Below are positions 1 to 4,899 of a stretch of DNA of 5,044 nucleotides, piece by piece. A program made the translations under genes and the position numbers. Below the pieces are notes generated by a model. It ran no database searches, was not told the origin of the DNA, and saw only the letters and a program-made list of their open reading frames with translations. Position 1 is the stretch's first letter, and each line of letters opens with the position of its first letter. Source of the DNA: Paracoccaceae bacterium (GTDB lineage: Bacteria > Pseudomonadota > Alphaproteobacteria > Rhodobacterales > Rhodobacteraceae); assembly GCA_020441345.1 (NCBI GenBank), contig JAGRMK010000053.1, positions 1 to 5,044 of the forward strand, read 5' to 3'.

Positions 1-867
1 GCGGTCGATCTTCACGCCCAGCGCCTCGAGCCCCAGATCCTCGACGTTGCCGACGATGCCGACCGCGGAAATCACCGTGTCGAACTCGGCGGTTTCGGTC
101 TTGCCGCCCGCCTCAAGATGCGCCGTGACCTTGCCGTTGCCGCGGTCCAGTTTCTTGACCGTTGTCTTTTCGCGGATCACCATGCCTTGCTTCACGAACT
201 GCTTTTTCGCATGGGCCGATATCTCGGCGTCCTCGACGGGAAGCACGCGGTCCATCACCTCGACAACCGTCGTTTTCGCGCCCAGCGTATTGAAGAAGCT
301 GGCAAACTCGATGCCGATGGCACCCGACCCGATCACCAGCAGGTTCTTGGGCATGCGCTTTGGGTCCAGCGCGTGACGATAGGTCCATACCAGATCGCCG
401 TCGGCCTCCAACCCCGGAAGTTCGCGGGCGCGGGCCCCGGTTGCCAGAATGATCGCCGGAGCTTTCAGGGTCTCGGTGCCCTTGTCGGTCTTGACCGAAA
501 CCGTGCCCTTGGCGGGCAGGCTGGCCACGCCCATCACCACGGTGATCTTGTTCTTCTTCATCAGATGGCCGATGCCCGAGCTGAGCTGTTTGGCAACCCC
601 GCGTGAGCGTTTGACTACCGCGGCCAGATCATAGCCGATGCTGTCGGCTTTCAGGCCGAAATCGCCGGCGCGATGCATCAGATGCAGCACCTCGGCCGAG
701 CGCAGCAGGGCCTTGGTCGGAATGCAGCCCCAGTTCAAACAGATGCCACCCAGGTTCTCGCGCTCGACGATGGCGACCTTCTTGCCCAGTTGCGCGGCCC
801 GGATCGCGGCCACATAGCCGCCGGGACCCGCCCCGACAACAACGACATCAAAGCTCTGATCGGCCAT
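1..867 (-). CDS. lpdA: Dihydrolipoyl dehydrogenase (E3), N-terminal 289 codons, cut by the window edge
   Basis: This flavoprotein disulfide reductase reoxidises the dihydrolipoyl groups of 2-oxo acid dehydrogenase complexes in the cytoplasm and passes electrons via FAD to NAD+. Visible in order: the FAD-binding GAGPGG (residues 12-17), the redox-active disulfide pair C43/C48 in CLNWGC followed by IPTKAL, the ILATGA motif (140-145), and the NAD-binding VIGSGAIGIEF (178-188) with acidic E203 after the second beta strand. The usual length is about 465 residues, so the end of the NAD domain, the second FAD segment and the dimerisation domain with the catalytic His-Glu lie beyond the left edge. 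The ATG at 867 has a GGGAGGG ribosome site (872-878). The CLNWGC form, rather than CLNVGC, resembles the alphaproteobacterial E3 paired with pyruvate dehydrogenase more than the one paired with oxoglutarate dehydrogenase; this is from memory and tentative. It lies 117 bp downstream of the DUF924 gene. Confidence 0.97.
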   Translation of the reverse strand, partial: MADQSFDVVVVGAGPGGYVAAIRAAQLGKKVAIVERENLGGICLNWGCIPTKALLRSAEVLHLMHRAGDFGLKADSIGYDLAAVVKRSRGVAKQLSSGIGHLMKKNKITVVMGVASLPAKGTVSVKTDKGTETLKAPAIILATGARARELPGLEADGDLVWTYRHALDPKRMPKNLLVIGSGAIGIEFASFFNTLGAKTTVVEVMDRVLPVEDAEISAHAKKQFVKQGMVIREKTTVKKLDRGNGKVTAHLEAGGKTETAEFDTVISAVGIVGNVEDLGLEALGVKIDR

Positions 868-897
868 CTGACCCTCCCGATTGAAAACTAGTTGAGC

Positions 898-924
898 ATT
901 AAACTATTTTTATTCGGCGTGCAA
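898..924 (-). promoter_or_regulatory. Candidate lpdA promoter in an AT-rich leader
   Basis: Reading the minus strand, TTTAAT (903-898) matches five of six -10 consensus bases. TTGCAC (924-919) is a weak -35 at a short 15 bp spacing. The stretch around 881-918 is distinctly AT-rich for this window, as expected of a promoter region. The start would lie near 891, giving a leader of about 24 nt that holds the GGGAGGG ribosome site. The weak -35 and short spacer keep this tentative. lpdA could instead be read from the upstream DUF924 transcript. Confidence 0.35.
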
Positions 925-984
925 TCGCAGCGATCCGTTCCCGCCCCCGTTCGGCGAATGGCCGCCCTGCGCCAGACACAAGGC

Positions 985-1560
985 TCAGGTTTGTAGCGTG
1001 CGCAGGATATCGGCATAACCGCCCGCGGCCAGGAATTCGGCTTCGGCCGGCGTGGTCTCGCGGCCCAGAGCCGCGTTTCGGTAGGGAAAGCGGCGAAAGC
1101 GGCGGATGATTTCGCGGTGGGCGCGGGCATGCAGCGCAGACGCCGGGCCGCCCGACAAGCGCGCGACCATCAGGCAGACGCAACGGTCCTGATCGAACAG
1201 GCTTTCGGCATGCATGAACGGCATGTAGAAGAATTGCCGCAGGGGTTCGTCGATCTCCAGATCGATCTTGTGCTGCCAGGCGCGCGAGGCAACGGCGCGG
1301 GCGCGGGCGTCGGTGGCAAAGGCGCGGGCCTCGCCCCGGAACATGTTGCGCGGAAACTGGTCAGTCAGCACCAGATAGGCCAGCATCCCTTCGGGGCAGG
1401 ATTGCCAGCCCAGATGGGCACCGCGCGCGGCTTCGGTCCAGGTGTCAAGAAACCGGCCGCGGATCTCGGCATCCAGCGCCTCACCCCCCGCATACCACCC
1501 CTCGGGGCCCAGATCGGTCCAGTATCGCAGGATCTCGTCGGCTCGGGCGGGCAATGGCAT
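985..1560 (-). CDS. DUF924 family protein
   Basis: A 191-residue soluble protein of the DUF924 family (COG3803, PF06041), of unknown biochemical role and all-helical, TPR-like predicted fold. Family-type motifs read directly: VLTDQFPRNMFRG (residues 64-76), FFYMPFMHAESLFDQDR (110-126), and a C-terminal block from H148 through RFRRFPYRN (154-162) and LGRETT to FLAAGG (176-181). Length is close to the usual 180-200 residues, so it looks complete. The ATG at 1560 is chosen because AAGGAG lies at 1572-1567, six bases upstream, and the family homology starts there. The open frame continues 69 codons further upstream into the transporter gene but reads as low-complexity Arg/Pro-rich shadow. It follows the transporter gene by 71 bp in the same direction, suggesting one transcript. 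No signal peptide or membrane segment is visible. Family membership is confident; function is not known. Confidence 0.9.
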   Translation of the reverse strand: MPLPARADEILRYWTDLGPEGWYAGGEALDAEIRGRFLDTWTEAARGAHLGWQSCPEGMLAYLVLTDQFPRNMFRGEARAFATDARARAVASRAWQHKIDLEIDEPLRQFFYMPFMHAESLFDQDRCVCLMVARLSGGPASALHARAHREIIRRFRRFPYRNAALGRETTPAEAEFLAAGGYADILRTLQT

Positions 1561-1631
1561 GGCGGGCTCCTTTTCGCCACCCTGCGTTGCCCGGAGCCGT
1601 CGGTCAAGCCACCCTGACGGTTGGTGCCGCC

Positions 1632-2879
1632 TCAACTCTGGTGATGGTGGTGGTCGTCGTCGGTGTGCTCCATCGCGGCCTCGACGGTGATCGCCGACGA
1701 AGTCGGCGACAGCGCGGTATAGCCGCTTTGCGCATCCGGCGTGGCGCGGCGCTGCGTCATCCGCCACAGGCTGTAGGCGGCCAGCACGCCAAAGATCAGC
1801 GCCATGAACAGGAAGAAGCCAGATGGCCCCACGACGCCCATCATCCAGCCGGTGATGATCGGCCCGGAAATCGCGCCCAGCCCGTTGATGAACAGCAATC
1901 CCGCCGAGGCCGCCGCCATGTCCGATTGTTCAAGGTAGTCGTTCACATAGGCCAGCAGCAGCGAATACAGCGGGTTCGAGATGCCACCCCCCAGGGCGCC
2001 GATCCCCACCAGCAGCAGAAACGGCACGTCGAACATCACCGGCACCATCAGCACCACGGTGCCCATCACGGCCAGCACCAGGATCAGTTGCCGCCGGTCC
2101 ATGCGGTCCGAGAGCCAGCCGATCGGATATTGCAGGACAAGACCCCCGGTATAGATGCCCGCCACGAAGATCGACAGGTCGCGCACGTTCAGCCCGGCCT
2201 GCGTTGCCCAGACCGAGGCCATGCCGAACTGCGCCGAAAAGATCCCGCCCAGCAGGAACATCCCCACGCAGCCCAGGGGGGAAATGTTGTAGAGCGCCAC
2301 GAAGCTCAGGCGGCGTGTGGTGTCAAAGGCCGGTGCCGGGCTGATCGACAAGAGGATCGGCGTGAAGGCCAGCGAGACCAGCACCGAAGGAATGACGAAC
2401 AGGATATAGCCCGATGGATCGGCCAGGTTCAAAAGCGCCTGTGCGGCGATGATGCCGATCATCTGCACGATCAGGTAAAGCGACAGCGCCTGTCCCCGGT
2501 TTTCATTGGTCGAGGCGTTGTTCAGCCAGCTTTCGGCGGTGATATAGACGCCCGAAAACGAAAACCCGATCACCACCCGCATCACCGCCCAGGCCACCCA
2601 ATGCGGCGCTGCGGCGTAAAGGATCAGCACGGCGGAAATCATCGACCCCAGCGCCGCGAATACCCGCACATGGCCGACGCGGCGGATCATCTCGGGGGCC
2701 ATCCGCGAGCCGAACAGGAAGCCGACGAAATAGCACGACATGACGATGGACATCTGCGTCGTCGAGAAATCCTCGATCGCGCCGCGGATGCCCAGCAGGG
2801 TGCCCTGCATGCCGTTGCCCAGCATCAGCAGCAGCATTCCCAGCAGCAGGGCCCATGTCGAGGCAAGAACTTTCAGCAT
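1632..2879 (-). CDS. MFS transporter, YcaD-like, with His/Asp-rich C-terminal tail
   Basis: A 415-residue inner-membrane protein of the major facilitator superfamily. About twelve hydrophobic segments can be traced, roughly residues 7-30, 44-62, 72-92, 95-116, 132-152, 158-180, 200-222, 236-256, 265-281, 286-310, 325-347 and 353-372. Two motif-A-like cytoplasmic loops are present: GSRMAPEMIRRVGHVR (57-72) and GWLSDRMDRR (254-263). AESWLN...NENRGQ (115-130) and QYPIGWLSD (250-258) resemble E. coli YcaD and related sugar/drug-type carriers. The substrate is unknown. The C-terminus after the last helix is a soluble tail of about 40 residues ending HTDDDHHHHQS (405-415). ATG at 2879 is preferred: AAGGA sits at 2890-2886, six bases upstream, and the hydrophobic N-terminus begins there. 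An in-frame ATG at 2924 would add 15 polar residues and has no good ribosome site. It is probably co-transcribed with the DUF924 gene. Confidence 0.9.
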   Translation of the reverse strand: MLKVLASTWALLLGMLLLMLGNGMQGTLLGIRGAIEDFSTTQMSIVMSCYFVGFLFGSRMAPEMIRRVGHVRVFAALGSMISAVLILYAAAPHWVAWAVMRVVIGFSFSGVYITAESWLNNASTNENRGQALSLYLIVQMIGIIAAQALLNLADPSGYILFVIPSVLVSLAFTPILLSISPAPAFDTTRRLSFVALYNISPLGCVGMFLLGGIFSAQFGMASVWATQAGLNVRDLSIFVAGIYTGGLVLQYPIGWLSDRMDRRQLILVLAVMGTVVLMVPVMFDVPFLLLVGIGALGGGISNPLYSLLLAYVNDYLEQSDMAAASAGLLFINGLGAISGPIITGWMMGVVGPSGFFLFMALIFGVLAAYSLWRMTQRRATPDAQSGYTALSPTSSAITVEAAMEHTDDDHHHHQS

Positions 2880-2970
2880 CGGTTTTCCTTTGGTCGGTCG
2901 TCGTTCTGCGACCCGGTCTAGCATGAAAAGATACTGAAACGCAGGGGCGGGACGCGGCGAAAAGCGTCGG

Positions 2971-2983
2971 TTTGACGGTCAAA
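2971..2983. promoter_or_regulatory. Palindromic operator candidate upstream of the MFS gene
   Basis: TTTGAC-G-GTCAAA is a perfect inverted repeat of 6 bp arms around one base, 91 bp before the transporter start. It is the size of a dimeric regulator site. The TTGAC/GTCAA half-sites recall CRP/FNR-family boxes, but those have a 4 bp centre rather than 1 bp, so that family is not assigned. No convincing -35/-10 pair was found between here and the gene. Confidence 0.3.
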
Positions 2984-3033
2984 ATCACAAGAGGCGTGCG
3001 GTGACGGTGCGCGGGGGCAGGCCGGGATGCGCG

Positions 3034-3057
3034 CTCGTGCGGGAAAAACGGCACGAG
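3034..3057. repeat. Inverted repeat with 7 bp perfect arms
   Basis: CTCGTGC (3034-3040) and GCACGAG (3051-3057) are perfect inverted arms around a 10-base A-rich centre, GGGAAAAACG. It lies 155 bp upstream of the MFS start and just beyond the rhodanese terminator on the minus strand. There is no T-run beside it on either strand, so it is not a typical intrinsic terminator. It could be a second RNA hairpin in the readthrough transcript or an operator. Confidence 0.35.
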
Positions 3058-3067
3058 GACAAGGGGC

Positions 3068-3103
3068 AAACGGAAACCGCCGCACCCAGGGCGGGCGCGG
3101 CGG
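3068..3103 (-). terminator. Intrinsic terminator after the rhodanese gene
   Basis: On the minus strand CCGCCGC (3103-3097) pairs with GCGGCGG (3083-3077). The stem continues inward through one G-U wobble and a CCC/GGG block, giving about 11 pairs around a 5-base loop. It is followed at once by TTTCCGTTT (3076-3068). It starts 55 bases beyond the rhodanese stop codon. The stem is very stable; the U-run is interrupted, so efficiency is uncertain. The wobble would be an A-C mismatch in plus-strand RNA, which favours minus-strand function. Confidence 0.55.
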
Positions 3104-3110
3104 TCAGGAG

Positions 3111-3130
3111 CATCGGGGGACAGTCCGATG
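3111..3130 (-). repeat. Short hairpin between the rhodanese stop and its terminator
   Basis: CATCGG (3111-3116) and CCGATG (3125-3130) form a perfect 6 bp stem with an 8-base loop, 28 bases downstream of the rhodanese stop codon and just ahead of the stronger terminator hairpin. It may add 3'-end stability to the mRNA. There is no U-run after it in the minus direction, so it is unlikely to terminate alone. Confidence 0.3.
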
Positions 3131-3158
3131 AAACACCGAAAGGGGCAGGGTGACGCGC

Positions 3159-3536
3159 TCAGCGCAGGACGGCACCTCCGCCGGAATGCCAGGCACTCAG
3201 ATTGCCGAGGTTATGCACGTCTTCGAAGCCGTGGGTGCGCATCAGCCCCGCGGCGCGGCTCGACCGGGCGCCCGACGCGCAATAAAGATAGATCGGCTTT
3301 CCGGCCTTTTTCGCCTGCGCCAGGCGCTTGTCGAAATGGCCCGATTTGGGGTCGGCGGACATGTGCAACCGGCTGAGCGGCAGGTTGAGCGACCCCTTGG
3401 CCTTGCCGCCAAAGCGCACCTCGTCCTCTTCGCGCACATCCACCAGCAGCGCATCGCCGGCCGTGACCTGGCGCACCACCTCGGCCGGGTCCAGCCGCGG
3501 GCCAGAATTCATCAGCGATCCGAACAGATTGAACAT
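3159..3536 (-). CDS. Single-domain rhodanese-like protein
   Basis: A 125-residue cytoplasmic protein with one rhodanese domain. Such proteins carry sulfur as a persulfide on an active-site cysteine, in sulfurtransfer or detoxification. The active loop is CASGARS with catalytic C86, a six-residue loop as in sulfur (not arsenate/phosphatase) rhodaneses, preceded by the strand IYLYC. LLVDVREEDEV (30-40) is the conserved LIDVR-type motif, and LNLPLSRL (50-57) matches the usual NIPL region. There is no signal peptide. ATG at 3536 is chosen because GGAG (3546-3543) is six bases upstream; the TTG one codon earlier would leave only three bases of spacing. It has its own promoter candidate (3613-3586) and a terminator behind it, so it is probably monocistronic. 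Its acceptor is unknown. Confidence 0.92.
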   Translation of the reverse strand: MFNLFGSLMNSGPRLDPAEVVRQVTAGDALLVDVREEDEVRFGGKAKGSLNLPLSRLHMSADPKSGHFDKRLAQAKKAGKPIYLYCASGARSSRAAGLMRTHGFEDVHNLGNLSAWHSGGGAVLR

Positions 3537-3585
3537 CAAGGTCTCCGTTTCCTTGCCGCGTGTCGTTGTCGGCGGCGTCAGGGGC

Positions 3586-3613
3586 TATATAGCAGGCTGC
3601 GCCAAACATTCAA
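3586..3613 (-). promoter_or_regulatory. Extended -10 promoter for the rhodanese gene
   Basis: On the minus strand TTGAAT (3613-3608) and TATATA (3591-3586) are separated by 16 bp, with a TGC extended -10 element (3594-3592) directly before the hexamer. The start would be near 3579, about 43 nt before the ATG at 3536. The -10 lies inside a perfect 10 bp palindrome GCTATATAGC (3584-3593), and the -35 lies within an inverted repeat at 3606-3625. Confidence 0.5.
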
Positions 3614-3625
3614 GATAAAGAATGT
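3606..3625. promoter_or_regulatory. Inverted repeat overlapping the rhodanese -35, operator candidate
   Basis: ACATTC (3606-3611) and GAATGT (3620-3625) are perfect 6 bp arms around AAGATAAA. The 14 bp centre-to-centre spacing of the arms exceeds one helical turn. The left arm overlaps the predicted -35 (3608-3613), the position where a bound repressor would block polymerase. A second GAATG copy follows at 3627-3631. No regulator gene is in view, so the assignment is from position alone. Confidence 0.3.
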
Positions 3626-3660
3626 GAATGAAGCCGCATGGCGACCCCGGTTTTCCCGAA

Positions 3661-3702
3661 TTGACTCGTGTCACCAACGACCGTGCCGCCGCGGGATAAA
3701 AT
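3661..3702 (+). promoter_or_regulatory. Candidate CRP/FNR-type box and -10 for the exported-protein gene
   Basis: TTGAC-TCGT-GTCAC (3661-3674) matches nine of the ten defined bases of the CRP/FNR-family consensus TTGAY-N4-RTCAA; only the last base differs. TAAAAT (3697-3702) matches five of six -10 bases, and no -35 lies 16-18 bp before it. If the -10 occupies -12 to -7, the start is at 3709 and the box centre is at -41.5, the standard class II activator position. The leader would be 29 nt. FnrL, NnrR/Dnr-type or other family members could fit. This is pattern and geometry only. Confidence 0.4.
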
Positions 3703-3723
3703 CATGCCGTGCACATCAGAACA

Positions 3724-3732
3724 GGGGGGGGG
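3724..3732 (+). promoter_or_regulatory. Nine-G run acting as ribosome binding site
   Basis: Nine consecutive G residues end five bases before the ATG at 3738. The run can pair with the CCUCC anti-Shine-Dalgarno core through G-C pairs and a G-U wobble, and no other GGAG-like site is nearby. A mononucleotide tract of this length is prone to polymerase slippage, and length changes would alter ribosome-site spacing or strength. Confidence 0.5.
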
Positions 3733-3737
3733 AACAG

Positions 3738-4781
3738 ATGCCAAACGGGCTAGCGAAGACAGTTTTTGCCTTGGTCATCATGGCGTGCGTAGTCCTGCTT
3801 CCAGCTTCGGCGGCGGCGCAGAAGGACGGCCGAGACCCCTGCGCCGCAGGGATCGAGGGAGAGCTTGACACCCGGATAGAGCAGGCCAGCCAGCGTTCTG
3901 CAGCGATCTCGGAACAAATCGGGCTGTTCCGGTCGTCGTTGGAGCAGGGGCAGATCCTGATCCCGGATATGGAGGTCTTTCCAGAGGAAACCGGGAGATC
4001 TGCCGATGACGAACGCGACGATTTCGACGACGAACCCGAGCTTGATCTGGTAACGATGTCGCTTGAAGAGATGATTGCGATACGGATCGTCGGCGCCGCG
4101 ACCCGCGACGACGACGACGCATTGGAAGAAGCCCTGCGCGATGTGCTGAATCTCTGTTTCTCCTATCGGCAGGCAATGCGAGCCCGGCTGGCCGAGCAAG
4201 AGGCCGACCGCGCCCGGCTTTCCGAATGCGTCGACATCCTGAGGGCGCAAGCCCGCGCCGAGCGTGTGGCCACCCGTCAGGGCAGGACACTGTCGCTCTT
4301 GACGCCCGACGTTGGCGACACGTCGGACACCTGGCCCTTCGCGGAACGGCGTCACATCGTCATTCAACCCGGCGAAGGCAGCGTCCGCTATTTGTGGGAT
4401 TCTGTTGGCGCATGCCGGGTTCAGTATCGTTATTCCATCGGCGGCGTGCCAGCGGTCCTGGAAGCTGGACAAGAGTTCACGGTTTCGATGACTGGCAGCG
4501 TCAACGGCACGTGCAATTCTGCGCGAGGGCAATGCCGCTCGGTGCAGTTAAGCCTCGGCAGCGGGCTTGAGCGGGTCGATGACGCGGAGCCGCTGCAACT
4601 CGAGGTCGGCGTTCCGCGCGCCGGACAGAGCGCGACCCACGAATGCCAGGTCGCCAGCCGGACCTCTTCGGTTCGGCTTCGTGTTACCAGCGATCAATCG
4701 GCGCAATTGACCTTCAGCATCCGGCATGGCTCGGGCTGGTGGCCGGTGACGCGATACGTCTGGCGGTCCGACGAGGGCTGA
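3738..4781 (+). CDS. Exported Cys- and Asp-rich protein of unknown function
   Basis: I do not recognise this 347-residue protein. Residues 1-27 form a Sec signal peptide: K7, a hydrophobic core (8-21) and an ASAAA cleavage region, so the mature part should be periplasmic or secreted. C17 sits inside the hydrophobic core and is not a convincing lipobox. The mature protein has seven cysteines (35, 140, 164, 226, 259, 266, 303). Residues about 35-75 and 125-180 look helical and charged, possibly coiled coil, flanking an acidic stretch (DDERDDFDDE 90-99, DDDD 124-127). From about residue 205 the pattern turns to alternating beta strands with four cysteines and ends in GWWPVTRYVW (333-342), suggesting a disulfide-bonded beta domain. 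The ATG at 3738 is chosen for the signal peptide and the G-run ribosome site. The frame is open further upstream but only opposite the rhodanese gene. It stands alone between divergent rhodanese and co-directional uvrA. Confidence 0.85.
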   Translation: MPNGLAKTVFALVIMACVVLLPASAAAQKDGRDPCAAGIEGELDTRIEQASQRSAAISEQIGLFRSSLEQGQILIPDMEVFPEETGRSADDERDDFDDEPELDLVTMSLEEMIAIRIVGAATRDDDDALEEALRDVLNLCFSYRQAMRARLAEQEADRARLSECVDILRAQARAERVATRQGRTLSLLTPDVGDTSDTWPFAERRHIVIQPGEGSVRYLWDSVGACRVQYRYSIGGVPAVLEAGQEFTVSMTGSVNGTCNSARGQCRSVQLSLGSGLERVDDAEPLQLEVGVPRAGQSATHECQVASRTSSVRLRVTSDQSAQLTFSIRHGSGWWPVTRYVWRSDEG

Positions 4782-4786
4782 GCGCA

Positions 4787-4819
4787 AAAACACCGGCTCA
4801 ATTGACGTGTTTTCTCTTT
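4787..4819 (+). terminator. Weak terminator-like inverted repeat after the exported-protein gene
   Basis: AAAACAC (4787-4793) and GTGTTTT (4807-4813) are perfect 7 bp arms around a 13-base loop that contains the palindrome TCAATTGA (4798-4805). The sequence continues as CTCTTT. It starts five bases after the TGA at 4781. The stem is AT-rich and the T-run interrupted, so termination may be weak. Because A's flank one side and T's the other it could work in either direction. It overlaps the putative LexA site for uvrA. Confidence 0.4.
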
Positions 4820-4823
4820 GTTC
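4809..4823 (+). promoter_or_regulatory. Putative LexA (SOS) box of uvrA
   Basis: GTTT-TCTCTTT-GTTC matches seven of eight defined bases of the alphaproteobacterial SOS box GTTC-N7-GTTC, and it has the T-rich spacer common in such sites. It lies 76 bp before the uvrA ATG. TTGACG (4802-4807) directly before it is a good -35 hexamer, though no good -10 follows at 16-18 bp. A second weak pair is TTGGAG (4835-4840) and TATGTT (4858-4863), 17 bp apart. uvrA is a classical LexA target in this group, which supports the call; the first half-site mismatch weakens it. Confidence 0.5.
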
Positions 4824-4899
4824 CGGTTTTCTGGTTGGAGACTCGGATCGTGCGGTCTATGTTGCGGATTTGTGGCGCGCGGGGCGCCGGGTGAGTGAC

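Noticed and set aside
924..958. Small palindromes ATCGC-A-GCGAT (924-934) and TTCG-G-CGAA (950-958) as a terminator behind DUF924
   Set aside because: Each is at most 5 bp per arm with a 1-base centre, cannot form a useful hairpin, and has no T-run.
1597..1620. CCGTC/GACGG inverted repeat between the MFS and DUF924 genes as a terminator
   Set aside because: The stem is short with a bulge, and no T-run follows in the minus direction. The 71 bp gap is better read as an intra-operon spacer.
1561..1767. 69-codon N-terminal extension of the DUF924 gene
   Set aside because: It overlaps the end of the MFS gene, is Arg/Pro-rich, and the AAGGAG site fits the ATG at 1560.
1554..2921. 455-codon open frame on the plus strand opposite the MFS gene
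   Set aside because: Its translation is dominated by His, Gln, Arg and Asp with no recognisable domain. It is the antisense shadow of hydrophobic codons in a GC-rich gene, while the minus strand gives a clean 12-helix MFS protein.
2503..3069. 188-codon minus-strand frame across the MFS start
   Set aside because: It is an Arg/Pro/Ala-rich out-of-frame reading of the transporter N-terminus with no features of its own.
3150..3737. Upstream extension of the exported-protein frame
   Set aside because: The open frame runs opposite the rhodanese gene and through its promoter. The signal peptide fixes the start at 3738.
3750..4532. 260-codon minus-strand frame opposite the exported-protein gene
   Set aside because: It has no domain or clear ribosome site, while the plus frame has a signal peptide, a placed start and upstream promoter elements.
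4874..4888. GGCGC/GCGCC hairpin before uvrA as a translational switch
   Set aside because: A 5 bp GC stem is expected by chance in this composition, and no ligand-binding or conserved structure is visible.
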